From contig CAMPGG010000020.1 in NCBI GenBank assembly GCA_946885335.1, forward strand, positions 1 to 21,194: a stretch of DNA of 21,194 bases. Reading direction: 5' to 3'. The stretch comes from an uncultured Chitinophagaceae bacterium (GTDB lineage Bacteria > Bacteroidota > Bacteroidia > Chitinophagales > Chitinophagaceae). The position numbers were made by a program, and so were the translations under genes. The notes beneath the pieces are model-generated. The model saw nothing but the letters and a program-made list of their open reading frames with translations, was not told the DNA's origin and searched no databases. Positions 7,669 through 16,857 of the stretch are shown here, piece after piece; position 1 is the stretch's first letter; every line of letters begins with the position of its first letter.

Positions 7669-10491
7669 ATGAAGACAATATTGCTGGGAATTTGTTTTTT
7701 GTTTGTATCAGTTATCGTCAAAGCGCAGGAATTTGGTGGACATCCGCCATCCCAAAAGTGGAAACAAATTAATACAGATACCGCAAGGATCATATTCCCC
7801 ATTTCACTTGACAGCCAGGCCATGCGTGTTGCATCAATTGTACATGCTATGGCAAAACAACGACCACTCGGTTTGGCTGGGAAAAATAAAAAAATAGATA
7901 TAGTGTTACAGAACCAAACAACCATTGCAAATGGTTATGCTGGTTTAGGTCCTTTTCGTAGTGAATATTATTTAACTCCATCGGCCAATAGTTTTGAACT
8001 TGGCAGCATTTCATGGGTTGATCAGTTGACAGTTCATGAATATCGCCATGTTCAACAATTTAATCATTTCCGCAACGGACTGAGTAACCTGATGTTCTAT
8101 TTATTTGGAGAAGAGGGATTAGCACTTGGCATTAATGCTGCAATTCCTGGTTGGTTTTATGAAGGTGATGCCGTTCACGGTGAAACATTACTTTCAGGGC
8201 AGGGCAGGGGCAGGCTTCCAAATTTTTTAAATGCATATAAATCACTCTGGCTGGCGGATAAGGATTATAGCTGGATGAAGTTGCGCAATGGATCGTTGAA
8301 AGATTATGTGCCATCAGAGTATCACCTGGGTTATTTATTGGTTGCATATGGAAGGGAAAAATATGGTATTGATTTTTGGGAAAAAGTTACCAGGGATGCA
8401 AGTGCTTTTAAAGGATTATTTTATCCATTTCAACGGGCAGTAAAAAAACATTCAGGTATCCGGTACAAGGATTTTATTCATGATGCATTTGAGTTTTACA
8501 AAAATGATCTGGCAGAAAATAACCGGCTGGTGCAACATCATATCAATACGAATGATATAAAAGCAGTAACACCACTTAATAATAAAAAAGTTATTAATTA
8601 CCAGTTTCCTTTTTATATAGGTAACGATTCAATACTTTATTTAAAAACCGGTTACAATCAGCGACCTGCTTTTTTCATAAGCATCCAGGGAAAAGAAAAA
8701 TTGCTGCGATACAGGGATATTGGACAAGATGAATATTTCAGTTACCGGAATGGTAAAATTGTTTACACGGCATACAACCCTCATCCCCGCTGGGGTTGGA
8801 AGGATTTTAGTGAAATCAGGATAATAGATATTGCAACTGGCAACCAACAAAATATAACTAACCATACAAAATATTTTTGGCCCGATATATCCAACGATGG
8901 TACCCAAATCGTTGCTATGCATTTGCCGGCTGATGGTAAAAATGCATTGCATGTTTTGGCTGTTAATTCATCTGAAATTATTCATTCCTATAGTCATCCC
9001 GGTGTTAGCCTTTTTACAGACCCTAAGTTTTTAAATAATAATGAAGTAATTGCCGGTGCCCGGTATCATGATGGAAACATGGCCCTGGTCAGGATAAATT
9101 TTGTTAATAAAACAATGGTGAACATTACACCCAAATCATTGAAAGTACTGGGTAATCCATCCATCAAAAATGAAAATGTTTACTTCACTTCATCGTATGC
9201 CGGTAACGATGATTTGTATGTTGTCAATTTAAATGACAGCAAAATATTCCGCATCACCCAAGCTGCTTTGGGTAAATACAATGTCAATGCAACCGATACG
9301 GATTTATATTTTTCCGGGTTTACTCCAGAAGGTTTTCAGTTACAGCAATTAAACATTAATCCTTCCGAATGGGAAGAAATAAATAAAACGAACTTAAACA
9401 GTTTTACAAGTCCATTGTCTTTACCCGTTGCTGATTCACTAAATAATTTTTTGCAACAGGTTCCTGAAAGATCGTTTGAGGCAAAACCTTATACTAAATC
9501 AACAGGTTTATTTAACTTTCACAGCTGGCGCCCATATTATGAGGATCCTGTTTTTAGTTTTTCAATTTTTGGTGAAAATGTTTTGAATACTTTACAGACA
9601 GAACTCTATTATCAATATAATCAAAACGACAAAGATCATGCTGCGGGGTTCAATACTGTTTTTGGCGGATTATTTCCTTACCTAAGTGCAGGCATGCAAT
9701 TTACCTTTGATCGGTTAGTGGAAGAAAGTGGTAATATGCGACAGTTTCACCAGTTAGATTCCCGTTTTGGATTTAATATTCCGTTAAATGCAACCGGTGG
9801 TAGAAGTTATAAGTTTTTCAATATCGGCAGCAGTTACGCATTAAGAAATGAATTTAATACAGGATTTTCTAAAGGCATGGGGGCAAATGATTTTAGTTAC
9901 CTGGCACATTTTATTAACTGGAATCAGCAAGTGCCACAAGCCAGGCAACATATTTTTCCCAGGCTTGGTTATGCGCTAACCGCCCAATATCGGCATGCAA
10001 TTACAAGTATCAGTGGTTACCAGTTTTATACTAACGGTTCCGTATACCTGCCGGGGTTTTCCCAGGTACATAACCTGGTTCTGTCTGGCGGTTTTCAACA
10101 GCGGGATACACTGAGACAATTATTTAGTAACCGCATGGCTTACAGCCGCGGATATAATGAGCCGTACTTCAGCCGCATGTGGCGAACTTCGGTTAATTAT
10201 CATTTTCCATTATTGTATCCTGATAAAGGCATAGCCAGTATTTTGTACTTACAAAGGGTGAGGGGAAATTTATTCTTTGATTTAACCAGGGGATTCTCAA
10301 GAGATAAAAAACTTTCAATTGATAACAGGAGTGCAGGTGCAGAAATATATTTTGACACCAAATGGTGGAACGAATATCCATTATCCTTTGGTGTTCGCTA
10401 TAGCCGTTTATTGGATGACGACATATTAGTTCCCGGAAGAAATCCTAATCAATGGGAGTTTATTTTGCCAGTGAATATTATTCCACGATAA
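7669..10491 (+). CDS. Secreted zinc peptidase-like protein with beta-propeller and Omp85-like barrel
   Basis: This is a 940-residue exported protein with no gene name that I recognise. The ATG at 7669 is preceded directly by an in-frame TTG (7666); the ATG is the better start. Residues 1-19 form a signal peptide with a likely cut at VKA-QEF. Residues about 30-260 resemble a gluzincin peptidase. HEYRH (123-127) fits HExxH, and GWFYEGDA with E165 is placed as the usual third zinc ligand. Residues about 295-575 hold repeated strand blocks with phrases such as DISNDGTQIVA, as in TolB/WD40-like propellers. From about 625 to the end, alternating strands and an SRGYNEP motif (RGY at 827-829) followed by NYHFPLL and NLFFDLTRG recall the Omp85 surface-antigen barrel. 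The last residues (NIIPR) do not end in the usual aromatic. Likely outer-membrane anchored; substrate unknown. The domain calls are by eye. Confidence 0.85.
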   Translation: MKTILLGICFLFVSVIVKAQEFGGHPPSQKWKQINTDTARIIFPISLDSQAMRVASIVHAMAKQRPLGLAGKNKKIDIVLQNQTTIANGYAGLGPFRSEYYLTPSANSFELGSISWVDQLTVHEYRHVQQFNHFRNGLSNLMFYLFGEEGLALGINAAIPGWFYEGDAVHGETLLSGQGRGRLPNFLNAYKSLWLADKDYSWMKLRNGSLKDYVPSEYHLGYLLVAYGREKYGIDFWEKVTRDASAFKGLFYPFQRAVKKHSGIRYKDFIHDAFEFYKNDLAENNRLVQHHINTNDIKAVTPLNNKKVINYQFPFYIGNDSILYLKTGYNQRPAFFISIQGKEKLLRYRDIGQDEYFSYRNGKIVYTAYNPHPRWGWKDFSEIRIIDIATGNQQNITNHTKYFWPDISNDGTQIVAMHLPADGKNALHVLAVNSSEIIHSYSHPGVSLFTDPKFLNNNEVIAGARYHDGNMALVRINFVNKTMVNITPKSLKVLGNPSIKNENVYFTSSYAGNDDLYVVNLNDSKIFRITQAALGKYNVNATDTDLYFSGFTPEGFQLQQLNINPSEWEEINKTNLNSFTSPLSLPVADSLNNFLQQVPERSFEAKPYTKSTGLFNFHSWRPYYEDPVFSFSIFGENVLNTLQTELYYQYNQNDKDHAAGFNTVFGGLFPYLSAGMQFTFDRLVEESGNMRQFHQLDSRFGFNIPLNATGGRSYKFFNIGSSYALRNEFNTGFSKGMGANDFSYLAHFINWNQQVPQARQHIFPRLGYALTAQYRHAITSISGYQFYTNGSVYLPGFSQVHNLVLSGGFQQRDTLRQLFSNRMAYSRGYNEPYFSRMWRTSVNYHFPLLYPDKGIASILYLQRVRGNLFFDLTRGFSRDKKLSIDNRSAGAEIYFDTKWWNEYPLSFGVRYSRLLDDDILVPGRNPNQWEFILPVNIIPR

Positions 10492-10523
10492 AGATTGCTA
10501 CACAGCTATCCTGATTATCAAAA

Positions 10524-13169
10524 TTAATTTTTCAGACTGTCTTCAATAGCCCGGATCTTTTCTTCGGCATCGGCTTTCTTTTTTCTTTCAGCTTCCACAA
10601 CTTCCGGTTTTGCATTTTGAACAAACCGCTCATTGCTTAGCTTTTTTTCAACCGAAACTAAAAATCCTTTGAGGTATTCAAGGTCTTTTAATAATTGTTC
10701 CTGCTGTCCGCCTTCATCCGTTTTAGCATCAGTTTGAATAAATAATTTGACTTTTTCAACGACTACCGAAATGGAACCGGGAACCGTTTCATTCACATAA
10801 GTTATTTCTTCTGCGTTTACCTGTCGTTGTAAAATATCCTGGAGTAATGCATATTCTTTTCCATCCTTGTGCTGGATAAACAAGCGGATTGTTTCTTTGG
10901 GTTTTAACTGGCTTTTATTCCTGGCATCCCGCAAGGCAGTGACCAGTTTTTTCAACATTTCTCCCTGTTGCAAAATGGATGTATCAGTTTCTCCAGGTGA
11001 TTCAAATTGCCTGACAGTAAGATCATCACCTTTTGCCCTTGTTTTTAACTGGTGATAAATTTCTTCTGTAATAAACGGCATGAAAGGATGTAGTAACTGC
11101 ATCAATCTTTCAAAAAAGGAAATTGTGTTAAGATAAATATGTGCATCGATGGGTTGTTGAAATCCCGGTTTCACCCATTCCAAATACCAGCTACAGAAAT
11201 CATCCCAAATAAGCGAATAGATCTTTTTTAAAATTTCACTCAAGCGAAAATCTTTGTATAAGTTTTCAACTTCAGCCTGTACTTCATTCAACCGGTTTTC
11301 AAACCATTTAACCGGGAAATCAACTTTATCAAAATCTTCCTTGCTTCTGTCAGCGTTGAACATCCCGTTAGCTTCCCACATTTTAACCAGCTTCAACGCA
11401 TTCCATATTTTATTATTGAAAAAGCGTCCCTGGTCGCAACTGCTTTCATCAAATAAAAGATCGTTGCCTGCAGGCGAGGAGATCATGATACCAAAACGAA
11501 CAGCATCGGCGCCGAATTTGTCAATCAGTTGCAACAGGTCTGGTGAGTTGCCCAATTGTTTACTCATTTTGCGGCCTTGCTTGTCCCTGACCATCCCGGT
11601 AAAATAAACATCATGAAAGGGTTTTTCATGTTTGTATTCAAGTCCCGCCATGATCATTCTTGCAACCCAAAAGAAAATGATATCCTGGCCCGTGACCAAT
11701 ACAGAACCCGGGTAATAATATTTGATGTCAGCATTGTCCGGGTCAGATATGCCTTTAAAAACTTCCATTGGCCATAACCAGGACGAAAACCAGGTGTCCA
11801 GCACATCAACATCCTGCGTTAATGTTTTATTTATCGTTTGTGGGTGATTGTTATATACCTGTTCTAAACTTTCAGCCACATAAACATTTCCATCCTCATC
11901 ATACCAGGCAGGAATGCGTTGTCCCCACCAAAGCTGGCGGCTGATACACCAGTCTTTTACATTTTCCAGCCAATACTTGTAAGTGGCAAAAAATTTATCA
12001 CCCGGGTGTATGCGAATATCTCCGTCCATAACCGCTTTTAAAGCAGGTTCTGCCAACGGTTTCATTTTTACAAACCATTGGGTTGAAATGCGGGGTTCAA
12101 CAACTGCGTTGGTTCTTTGAGAATAACCTATCCGCGTTGTGTAACTTTCTTCTTTTACTAATAAACCATCTTCTCTTAATTTTTCAATGGCAAGTTTTCG
12201 GGCTTTGAATCGATCCATACCCACAAAAACTTCTGCTTCTGCGCTTAATGTTCCATCTTCATTCAGCGTATTAATGATCTGCAGGTTATGTTTTAGTCCA
12301 AGATTGTAATCATTGATATCATGTGCAGGTGTAACCTTTAATGCGCCTGTGCCAAACTCTTTATCTACATATTCATCGAATATTATAGGCGACACCCGAT
12401 TAACCAGTGGAACTAAAACAAACTTGCCTGATAACTTTCTATAACGGTCATCATCAGGGTTTACGCAAACTGCCGTATCGCCCATGATGGTTTCGGGTCT
12501 TTGTGTAGCAATGGTGATGGTTCCATCCCCGGTACTTTTCCCATTAGCATCAACTATTTCATAGTTAACGTAATAAAGTTTTCCTTCCAGGTCCTTGTAT
12601 TCCACTTCCTCATCACTCAATGCTGTTTTTGCAGAAGGATCCCAATTAATCATTCTTGCACCCCGGTAAATAAGGCCTTTTTTATGCAGATCTACAAACA
12701 CCTTGATGACAGCCTGGTAATAAGCAGGATCCATGGTAAATGTTACGCGGTTCCAGTCTACACTGCATCCAAGTTTATCTATTTGATTATAAATAATCCC
12801 ACCATATTTATCTTTCCATTCATAGGCATGTTTCATAAACTCATCGCGGGTAAGATCCTTTTTTTTTATGCCTTTTTCTTTTTCAAGCATTTGTACAACT
12901 TTTGCTTCCGTAGCAATAGATGCATGATCGCTACCGGGAACCCAGCAGGCATTAAATCCACTCATCCTGGCTTTTCTTACTAATATGTCCTGCACTGTTT
13001 CATTCAATGTATGACCCATATGTAAAACGCCTGTAACATTGGGAGGAGGAATCACCACTGTAAATGGCGGACGATTATCAGGTTGAGAAGTGAAATATTT
13101 TTCCTGTCTCCAGTGACTGGTCCATTTTTCTTCTATAGCCGCTGGTTCAAAAGTTTTAGTAAGTTCCAT
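10524..13169 (-). CDS. valS: Valyl-tRNA synthetase
   Basis: The enzyme charges tRNA-Val with valine in the cytoplasm and is essential. At 881 residues it has the full class I layout. The HIGH motif is HMGH (50-53). The editing domain (about 195-345) has TQRPETIMGDTA (222-233) and HDINDYNLG around D287, which clears mischarged threonine. The second half of the Rossmann fold carries KMSKQ (534-538) in place of KMSKS. An anticodon-binding domain covers about 600-760, and a C-terminal coiled-coil arm about 815-881. The N-terminal PGSDHASIATEAKVV is a form I associate with Bacteroidota enzymes. The gene stands alone between convergent and upstream genes on its own strand, with a candidate promoter 36 bases before its ATG. 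Confidence 0.98.
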   Translation of the reverse strand: MELTKTFEPAAIEEKWTSHWRQEKYFTSQPDNRPPFTVVIPPPNVTGVLHMGHTLNETVQDILVRKARMSGFNACWVPGSDHASIATEAKVVQMLEKEKGIKKKDLTRDEFMKHAYEWKDKYGGIIYNQIDKLGCSVDWNRVTFTMDPAYYQAVIKVFVDLHKKGLIYRGARMINWDPSAKTALSDEEVEYKDLEGKLYYVNYEIVDANGKSTGDGTITIATQRPETIMGDTAVCVNPDDDRYRKLSGKFVLVPLVNRVSPIIFDEYVDKEFGTGALKVTPAHDINDYNLGLKHNLQIINTLNEDGTLSAEAEVFVGMDRFKARKLAIEKLREDGLLVKEESYTTRIGYSQRTNAVVEPRISTQWFVKMKPLAEPALKAVMDGDIRIHPGDKFFATYKYWLENVKDWCISRQLWWGQRIPAWYDEDGNVYVAESLEQVYNNHPQTINKTLTQDVDVLDTWFSSWLWPMEVFKGISDPDNADIKYYYPGSVLVTGQDIIFFWVARMIMAGLEYKHEKPFHDVYFTGMVRDKQGRKMSKQLGNSPDLLQLIDKFGADAVRFGIMISSPAGNDLLFDESSCDQGRFFNNKIWNALKLVKMWEANGMFNADRSKEDFDKVDFPVKWFENRLNEVQAEVENLYKDFRLSEILKKIYSLIWDDFCSWYLEWVKPGFQQPIDAHIYLNTISFFERLMQLLHPFMPFITEEIYHQLKTRAKGDDLTVRQFESPGETDTSILQQGEMLKKLVTALRDARNKSQLKPKETIRLFIQHKDGKEYALLQDILQRQVNAEEITYVNETVPGSISVVVEKVKLFIQTDAKTDEGGQQEQLLKDLEYLKGFLVSVEKKLSNERFVQNAKPEVVEAERKKKADAEEKIRAIEDSLKN

Positions 13170-13204
13170 TTGTTGCCAATGTTTTTAACCCTTATTTGGG
13201 GCGG

Positions 13205-13212
13205 CAAAGATA
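13205..13212 (-). promoter_or_regulatory. Candidate -7 promoter element for valS
   Basis: On the minus strand this reads TATCTTTG, an exact match to the Bacteroidota -7 consensus TAnnTTTG. It would give a leader of about 30 bases before the valS ATG at 13169. A clear TTTG at the -33 position is not visible; the expected place reads AACTC with CTTGG a little downstream. The rest of the 161-base gap between valS and the receiver gene has only a weak CTTTT/AAAAG inverted repeat (13277-13293). Confidence 0.45.
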
Positions 13213-13330
13213 ATTTTTTTGCACCAAGATGAGTTCATGATGGCCAGGAGAAATTATTTACAGCAAAGCGGATCTTCTTTTAATCAACAAAAGGAAAAAT
13301 TATGCAAATATGTGTTGAGGTGGGAGGGCT

Positions 13331-13759
13331 TTATTTGTTATCCTGTTGCATAGCAACTTTTATTTCTTCGCAAACAAAATTGCCGCCATTATAAACAGTT
13401 TGTATAGCGGTTACCATTTCGGCACTGGTAGAATTTTTGGTAACAAATCCTTTTGCACCCAACTGCATGATATTGCGGGCATAGGTTGGTTGATTATTTA
13501 TGGACAAACCGATGATTTTTGTGGTAGGCACCAGTTCGGTGATTTTTCGTGTTGCTTCAAATCCATTGATGGGTGACATATTGATATCCATTAAAATGAT
13601 ATCCGGCTTATAGGCTTGTGCTGCTTCAATAGCTTCATTACCACCTGAACATTCACAAACAATATTGAATTGTTCATTCTGTTGTAAAATCATTTTCCAG
13701 GTCTTCCTGACCATTTCATGATCATCAACAATTATAATTTTGATTATATTTTCACTCAT
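13331..13759 (-). CDS. Stand-alone receiver-domain response regulator
   Basis: This is a 142-residue protein that consists only of a CheY-like receiver domain. The acidic pocket DD (12-13), the phospho-acceptor D58 in LMDIN, the switch serine in GLSIN and the lysine in VTKN are all present, so it should accept a phosphate. It is a clear paralogue of the NarL-type regulator encoded just upstream: shared stretches include QPTYAR, the KN pair after the switch region and the C-terminal CEEIK. It stops where its sister continues into a DNA-binding domain. The 160 bases downstream show no remnant of a helix-turn-helix in the frames I checked. It may compete for phosphate from the kinase or act through protein contacts. 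A gap of 183 bases separates it from its sister, so it may have its own promoter. Confidence 0.93.
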   Translation of the reverse strand: MSENIIKIIIVDDHEMVRKTWKMILQQNEQFNIVCECSGGNEAIEAAQAYKPDIILMDINMSPINGFEATRKITELVPTTKIIGLSINNQPTYARNIMQLGAKGFVTKNSTSAEMVTAIQTVYNGGNFVCEEIKVAMQQDNK

Positions 13760-13896
13760 TTAAATACAGGGTAACAATGATGCTGGTACATCCTTTTTGA
13801 AATTAACTTTTAAACCTGTATGCATAACGTATATACATTGGTTTATAATATCCGCTAAGTGTTTATCTAAATTCTTTTTAAGGGAAATAATGTATC

Positions 13897-13914
13897 GGCA
13901 GCAACATGGCTGCC
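13897..13914. repeat. GC-rich hairpin between the two response-regulator genes
   Basis: GGCAGC (13897-13902) and GCTGCC (13909-13914) form a perfect 6-bp stem with a 6-base loop, GC-rich in an otherwise AT-rich gap. On the minus strand it begins 29 bases after the stop of the NarL-type regulator. It has no T-run after it on that strand, so it is not a classic intrinsic terminator. It could stabilise the 3' end of the kinase-regulator transcript or partly stop it, separating expression of the receiver-only gene. The remaining 183-base gap (13760-13942) shows small palindromes (TATGCATA, GTATATAC) and no recognised promoter. Confidence 0.35.
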
Positions 13915-13942
13915 TTGTAAAATTGCCTGATTATGGTATGAT

Positions 13943-14587
13943 TTATCCCAGGTCCAACTGGCTGTTATTTATAAAATTTACCAGGGAAGCTGCATTTTTT
14001 AAATTAAGCTTTTTCAGGATGTTATAACGGTGAACTTCAACTGTTTTTACAGATATATTCAGGCTTTCCGCGATCTCTTTGGATGAGTGTCCATTTTTTA
14101 TCAATGTAATAATTTCAATTTCACGCTGGGACAATGAATTAAGACCTGATTGGGGCTCTTCACCACTGATAACCTGTTCAGAAAGTATGTTTTTAATTTC
14201 TTCACAAATGTATTTTTTGCCGTTGTGTATTTCTACAATAGCCTTATACATTTCTTCGCGGGAAGAATTTTTAGTAACATAACCCGAAGCTCCTTTTTGC
14301 ATCATCTTTCTTGCATAAGTGGGCTGGGTATGCAATGAAACGCCTAAAATTTTTGATGCAGGAGAAAATTTGCGAATTTGTTGGGTAGCTTCAATACCAT
14401 TTATACCTGGTAAATTAATATCCATGATAACGATATTAGGTCGCAGGTTCCGGGCAAGTTCCACGGCTTCTTCACCGCTTCCGCATTCCGCTACAACCTG
14501 GAAACGCGGATCATTATTTAAAATAAAACTCCATGTTTCCCGAACCAAAGTATGATCGTCTGCTATCAATATTGTTATTTTTTCCAT
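13943..14587 (-). CDS. NarL/FixJ-family response regulator
   Basis: This is a two-domain transcription regulator of 214 residues. The receiver covers about 1-125, with DD (10-11), phospho-acceptor D56 in IMDIN, switch serine in GVSLH and the lysine of VTKN. A short linker leads to a LuxR-type helix-turn-helix (about 150-210) that includes LSQREIEIITLI, the recognition region SSKEIAESLNISVKTVEVHR, and KKLNLKNAASLVNF. The ATG lies 11 bases after the stop of the four-PAS kinase, so the kinase is its likely phosphate donor. NarX-type kinases normally pair with regulators of exactly this type. Target genes cannot be inferred. Confidence 0.96.
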   Translation of the reverse strand: MEKITILIADDHTLVRETWSFILNNDPRFQVVAECGSGEEAVELARNLRPNIVIMDINLPGINGIEATQQIRKFSPASKILGVSLHTQPTYARKMMQKGASGYVTKNSSREEMYKAIVEIHNGKKYICEEIKNILSEQVISGEEPQSGLNSLSQREIEIITLIKNGHSSKEIAESLNISVKTVEVHRYNILKKLNLKNAASLVNFINNSQLDLG

Positions 14588-14598
14588 AGAATTATTCC

Positions 14599-16857
14599 TT
14601 ATTTTTTGTGAATGGGTATATCAATAATTAGTTCACATCCTTTTCCAGGCGAAGAGTGAATATATAAATTGCCGTTGAACAAATATACTCGATTTCGAAT
14701 GTTGTTCAGGCCTGCACCTGGCTTTATTTCTTTAGGATCAAAACCTTTGCCATCATCCCGGATCATTAACCGCATTTTCTTTTTGTCCTGCATAATATGT
14801 ACAGTAGCCAATGTTGCCTGTGCATGTTTTTGAATATTATTTAATCCTTCCTGGGTAATACGAAAAAGCATTAATTTCTGATTTTCTTCCAGCACATTTT
14901 CATTCACACCAGATTCAATAAAAGTAACATCCATTCGATTGGTAGCATTGATATCTTCAACCAGGTCTTTGATGGAATCAAGCAAACCAAGGTCACCTAA
15001 ACTTGGTAGAATTAATGAACGGGACAACTGCCTGATCTCGTTAATTACATATATTATATTGTTTGAACTTTTTGAAACCAGCTCGGGTGTTAATTCATTA
15101 TTGGCAGCGGCAAGGTCAAGATATAATTTAGTAGTTGTCAATACCTGGTTTACATTATCATGCAACTCTTTACTGATCTCGGATCGTTCTTTTTCCTGTG
15201 TATCAATAATAGCCTGGCTGATTGTTTTTTGGCTGTTTAATTCTTCCTGCAATAATTTTTCTTCCAGTCGTTTTCTTTCACTGATATTTTGCACAGCACC
15301 GATCATCCGGTAAGGTTCCTGGTTTTCATCCCGCATAATATAACCACGGTCATACACATGCGTATATTTTTGGTCATCTTTTAAAAAACGGTACTCTATT
15401 TCAAAAGTATCTTTTGCTTTACTGTTTAAGATTTTATCTATGGTTTGTTGTACTCTTTCAAGATCATTTGGGTGAATTCGTTTGATCCATTTTGTAATAT
15501 TATGGATCTCATCATTATCTGCAACTCCGTATACTTTTTGAAGGTTTGTTGTATCCCGGTAAACTTCTCCTGTCTTCAGGTTCCAGTCCCAGATAAGATC
15601 GGTAGTTGCTTTTGTTACCAGGTTGAAGCGTTCATTCAGAAAAAGCAGGTCACGTTCCTTTTCTTTCAATTCAGTTATATCCTTCATGGCACCGATCATC
15701 CGGATGGCTTTTTTGTCCTTGTTGCGGACAATAAAACGGTTATCTAAAACATAACGGTAATCACCCCGCGCATGTAATAAACGGTATTCATTTCTCCAAA
15801 TGGTTACTTCCTGGTTATCGATGGATTCTTCGAGGCTCTTTTTGACAAATTCCCTGTCTTCATCATGAATATGCTGAAACATAAAATCGGAGCTAAGGTC
15901 TTTTCCATAATATCCAAATAAAGTAAATAGTCCTTCGCCCCACTTGATCTCATCTTTTTCCATATCCCAATCCCAGATTGCATCCGAGGTTGCTTTACTG
16001 GCCAATAAGAACCGTTCATTGCTTTTAATAAGTTCAATTTCAGATTCTACTTTTTGGGTTACATCATTTACCATTACCAGGCTTGCTGGCCGTTTTTCAT
16101 AGGTAATTCTGTCAGAATAAATTTCAACATGAACCAGTTCCCCGTTTTTTTTAATATGCCGCCATATTTGTCTTTCATTATATGTATCATCTGACCTGCG
16201 CTCAATGTCTGCATACAAAGCTGGGATATCGGCTGCCGGCCTGATATCCGTTATTTTCATGGTAAGAAATTCCTCTCTTGAATATCCATAAAAACTAATG
16301 GCGGCTTTATTTACCTCCAGGAAATGAAGTGTTTCTACATCAAAGATCCAGGCAGGCAATGGGTTACTGCTAAAGAGCAGCCGGTATTTTTCTTCAGATT
16401 TTTTTATGCGGTCTTCCGCTAATTTTTTTTCAGTAATATTTATAGATACAACCAGCGCAGCTACTATATCATTTTCCTGGTTATAGATTGGTGTGAAATT
16501 ATTCAGGTAAAATTTATCCTTTCCTGAAACTTTAAAATTGGACTCCGTCTCAAACGAAGACCCCTTAAAAACGGATTGATAAAGTATTTTTAGCGTTTCA
16601 TAACGTTCAGGAGAAGCAAGGTCCAAAATAGACATACCAATTTGGATAGGCAGATTTAAAAAATCCCTGGCCATTGTGATGGCCATATCATTCATCAAAA
16701 TAATGGAAAGATTTTTATCGATGATGATAAACGCATCATGCATGTTTTTTACTAAAAAATGCAAGTATTCCTTAGCAACTTTTTCATCTAACTGGCCAAG
16801 CTGTTGAGAAGGAAGAATAAAATTTGGGGGCAAAACAATCTTATCTTTTGGATTCAC
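14599..16857 (-). CDS. Cytoplasmic multi-PAS sensor histidine kinase (NarX/DegS type)
   Basis: This 752-residue kinase has no membrane segment, so it should sense an internal signal. Four PAS domains are visible at about 33-142, 155-270, 280-397 and 408-528. The last two are close repeats of the PAS_3 kind (ATSDAIWDWD and ATTDLIWDWN) and end in PAC segments. A coiled coil (about 528-560) joins them to a HisKA_3 domain with phospho-acceptor H566 in ISKELHDN. The ATPase domain follows, with QEGLNNIQKHA (N box, near 669), DDGKGF (near 700) and a glycine-rich GAGLNNIRNR. The start is a GTG at 16857, directly preceded by an in-frame TAG; the next in-frame ATG is residue 40, inside the first PAS, so GTG is preferred. 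The NarL-type regulator follows after 11 bases. Ligands of the PAS domains are unknown. Confidence 0.95.
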   Translation of the reverse strand: MNPKDKIVLPPNFILPSQQLGQLDEKVAKEYLHFLVKNMHDAFIIIDKNLSIILMNDMAITMARDFLNLPIQIGMSILDLASPERYETLKILYQSVFKGSSFETESNFKVSGKDKFYLNNFTPIYNQENDIVAALVVSINITEKKLAEDRIKKSEEKYRLLFSSNPLPAWIFDVETLHFLEVNKAAISFYGYSREEFLTMKITDIRPAADIPALYADIERRSDDTYNERQIWRHIKKNGELVHVEIYSDRITYEKRPASLVMVNDVTQKVESEIELIKSNERFLLASKATSDAIWDWDMEKDEIKWGEGLFTLFGYYGKDLSSDFMFQHIHDEDREFVKKSLEESIDNQEVTIWRNEYRLLHARGDYRYVLDNRFIVRNKDKKAIRMIGAMKDITELKEKERDLLFLNERFNLVTKATTDLIWDWNLKTGEVYRDTTNLQKVYGVADNDEIHNITKWIKRIHPNDLERVQQTIDKILNSKAKDTFEIEYRFLKDDQKYTHVYDRGYIMRDENQEPYRMIGAVQNISERKRLEEKLLQEELNSQKTISQAIIDTQEKERSEISKELHDNVNQVLTTTKLYLDLAAANNELTPELVSKSSNNIIYVINEIRQLSRSLILPSLGDLGLLDSIKDLVEDINATNRMDVTFIESGVNENVLEENQKLMLFRITQEGLNNIQKHAQATLATVHIMQDKKKMRLMIRDDGKGFDPKEIKPGAGLNNIRNRVYLFNGNLYIHSSPGKGCELIIDIPIHKK

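Noticed and set aside
10520..10531. Palindrome AAAATTAATTTT at the convergent ends of the peptidase-barrel gene and valS.
   Set aside because: It is pure AT, overlaps the valS stop codon and has no GC stem, so it is no convincing terminator.
12501..12983. 160-codon open frame on the plus strand inside valS.
   Set aside because: It lies wholly opposite a conserved essential gene, has a cysteine- and phenylalanine-rich translation without motifs, and is a shadow frame.
13277..13293. CTTTT / AAAAG repeat downstream of the receiver-only gene.
   Set aside because: The stem is only 5 bp and AT-rich. It was considered as a terminator but is not better than chance.
13170..13330. Possible remnant of a LuxR helix-turn-helix after the receiver-only regulator, which would make that gene a broken copy.
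   Set aside because: The gap translated after the stop gives no helix-turn-helix-like sequence and is too short for the domain, so the gene is called intact and single-domain.
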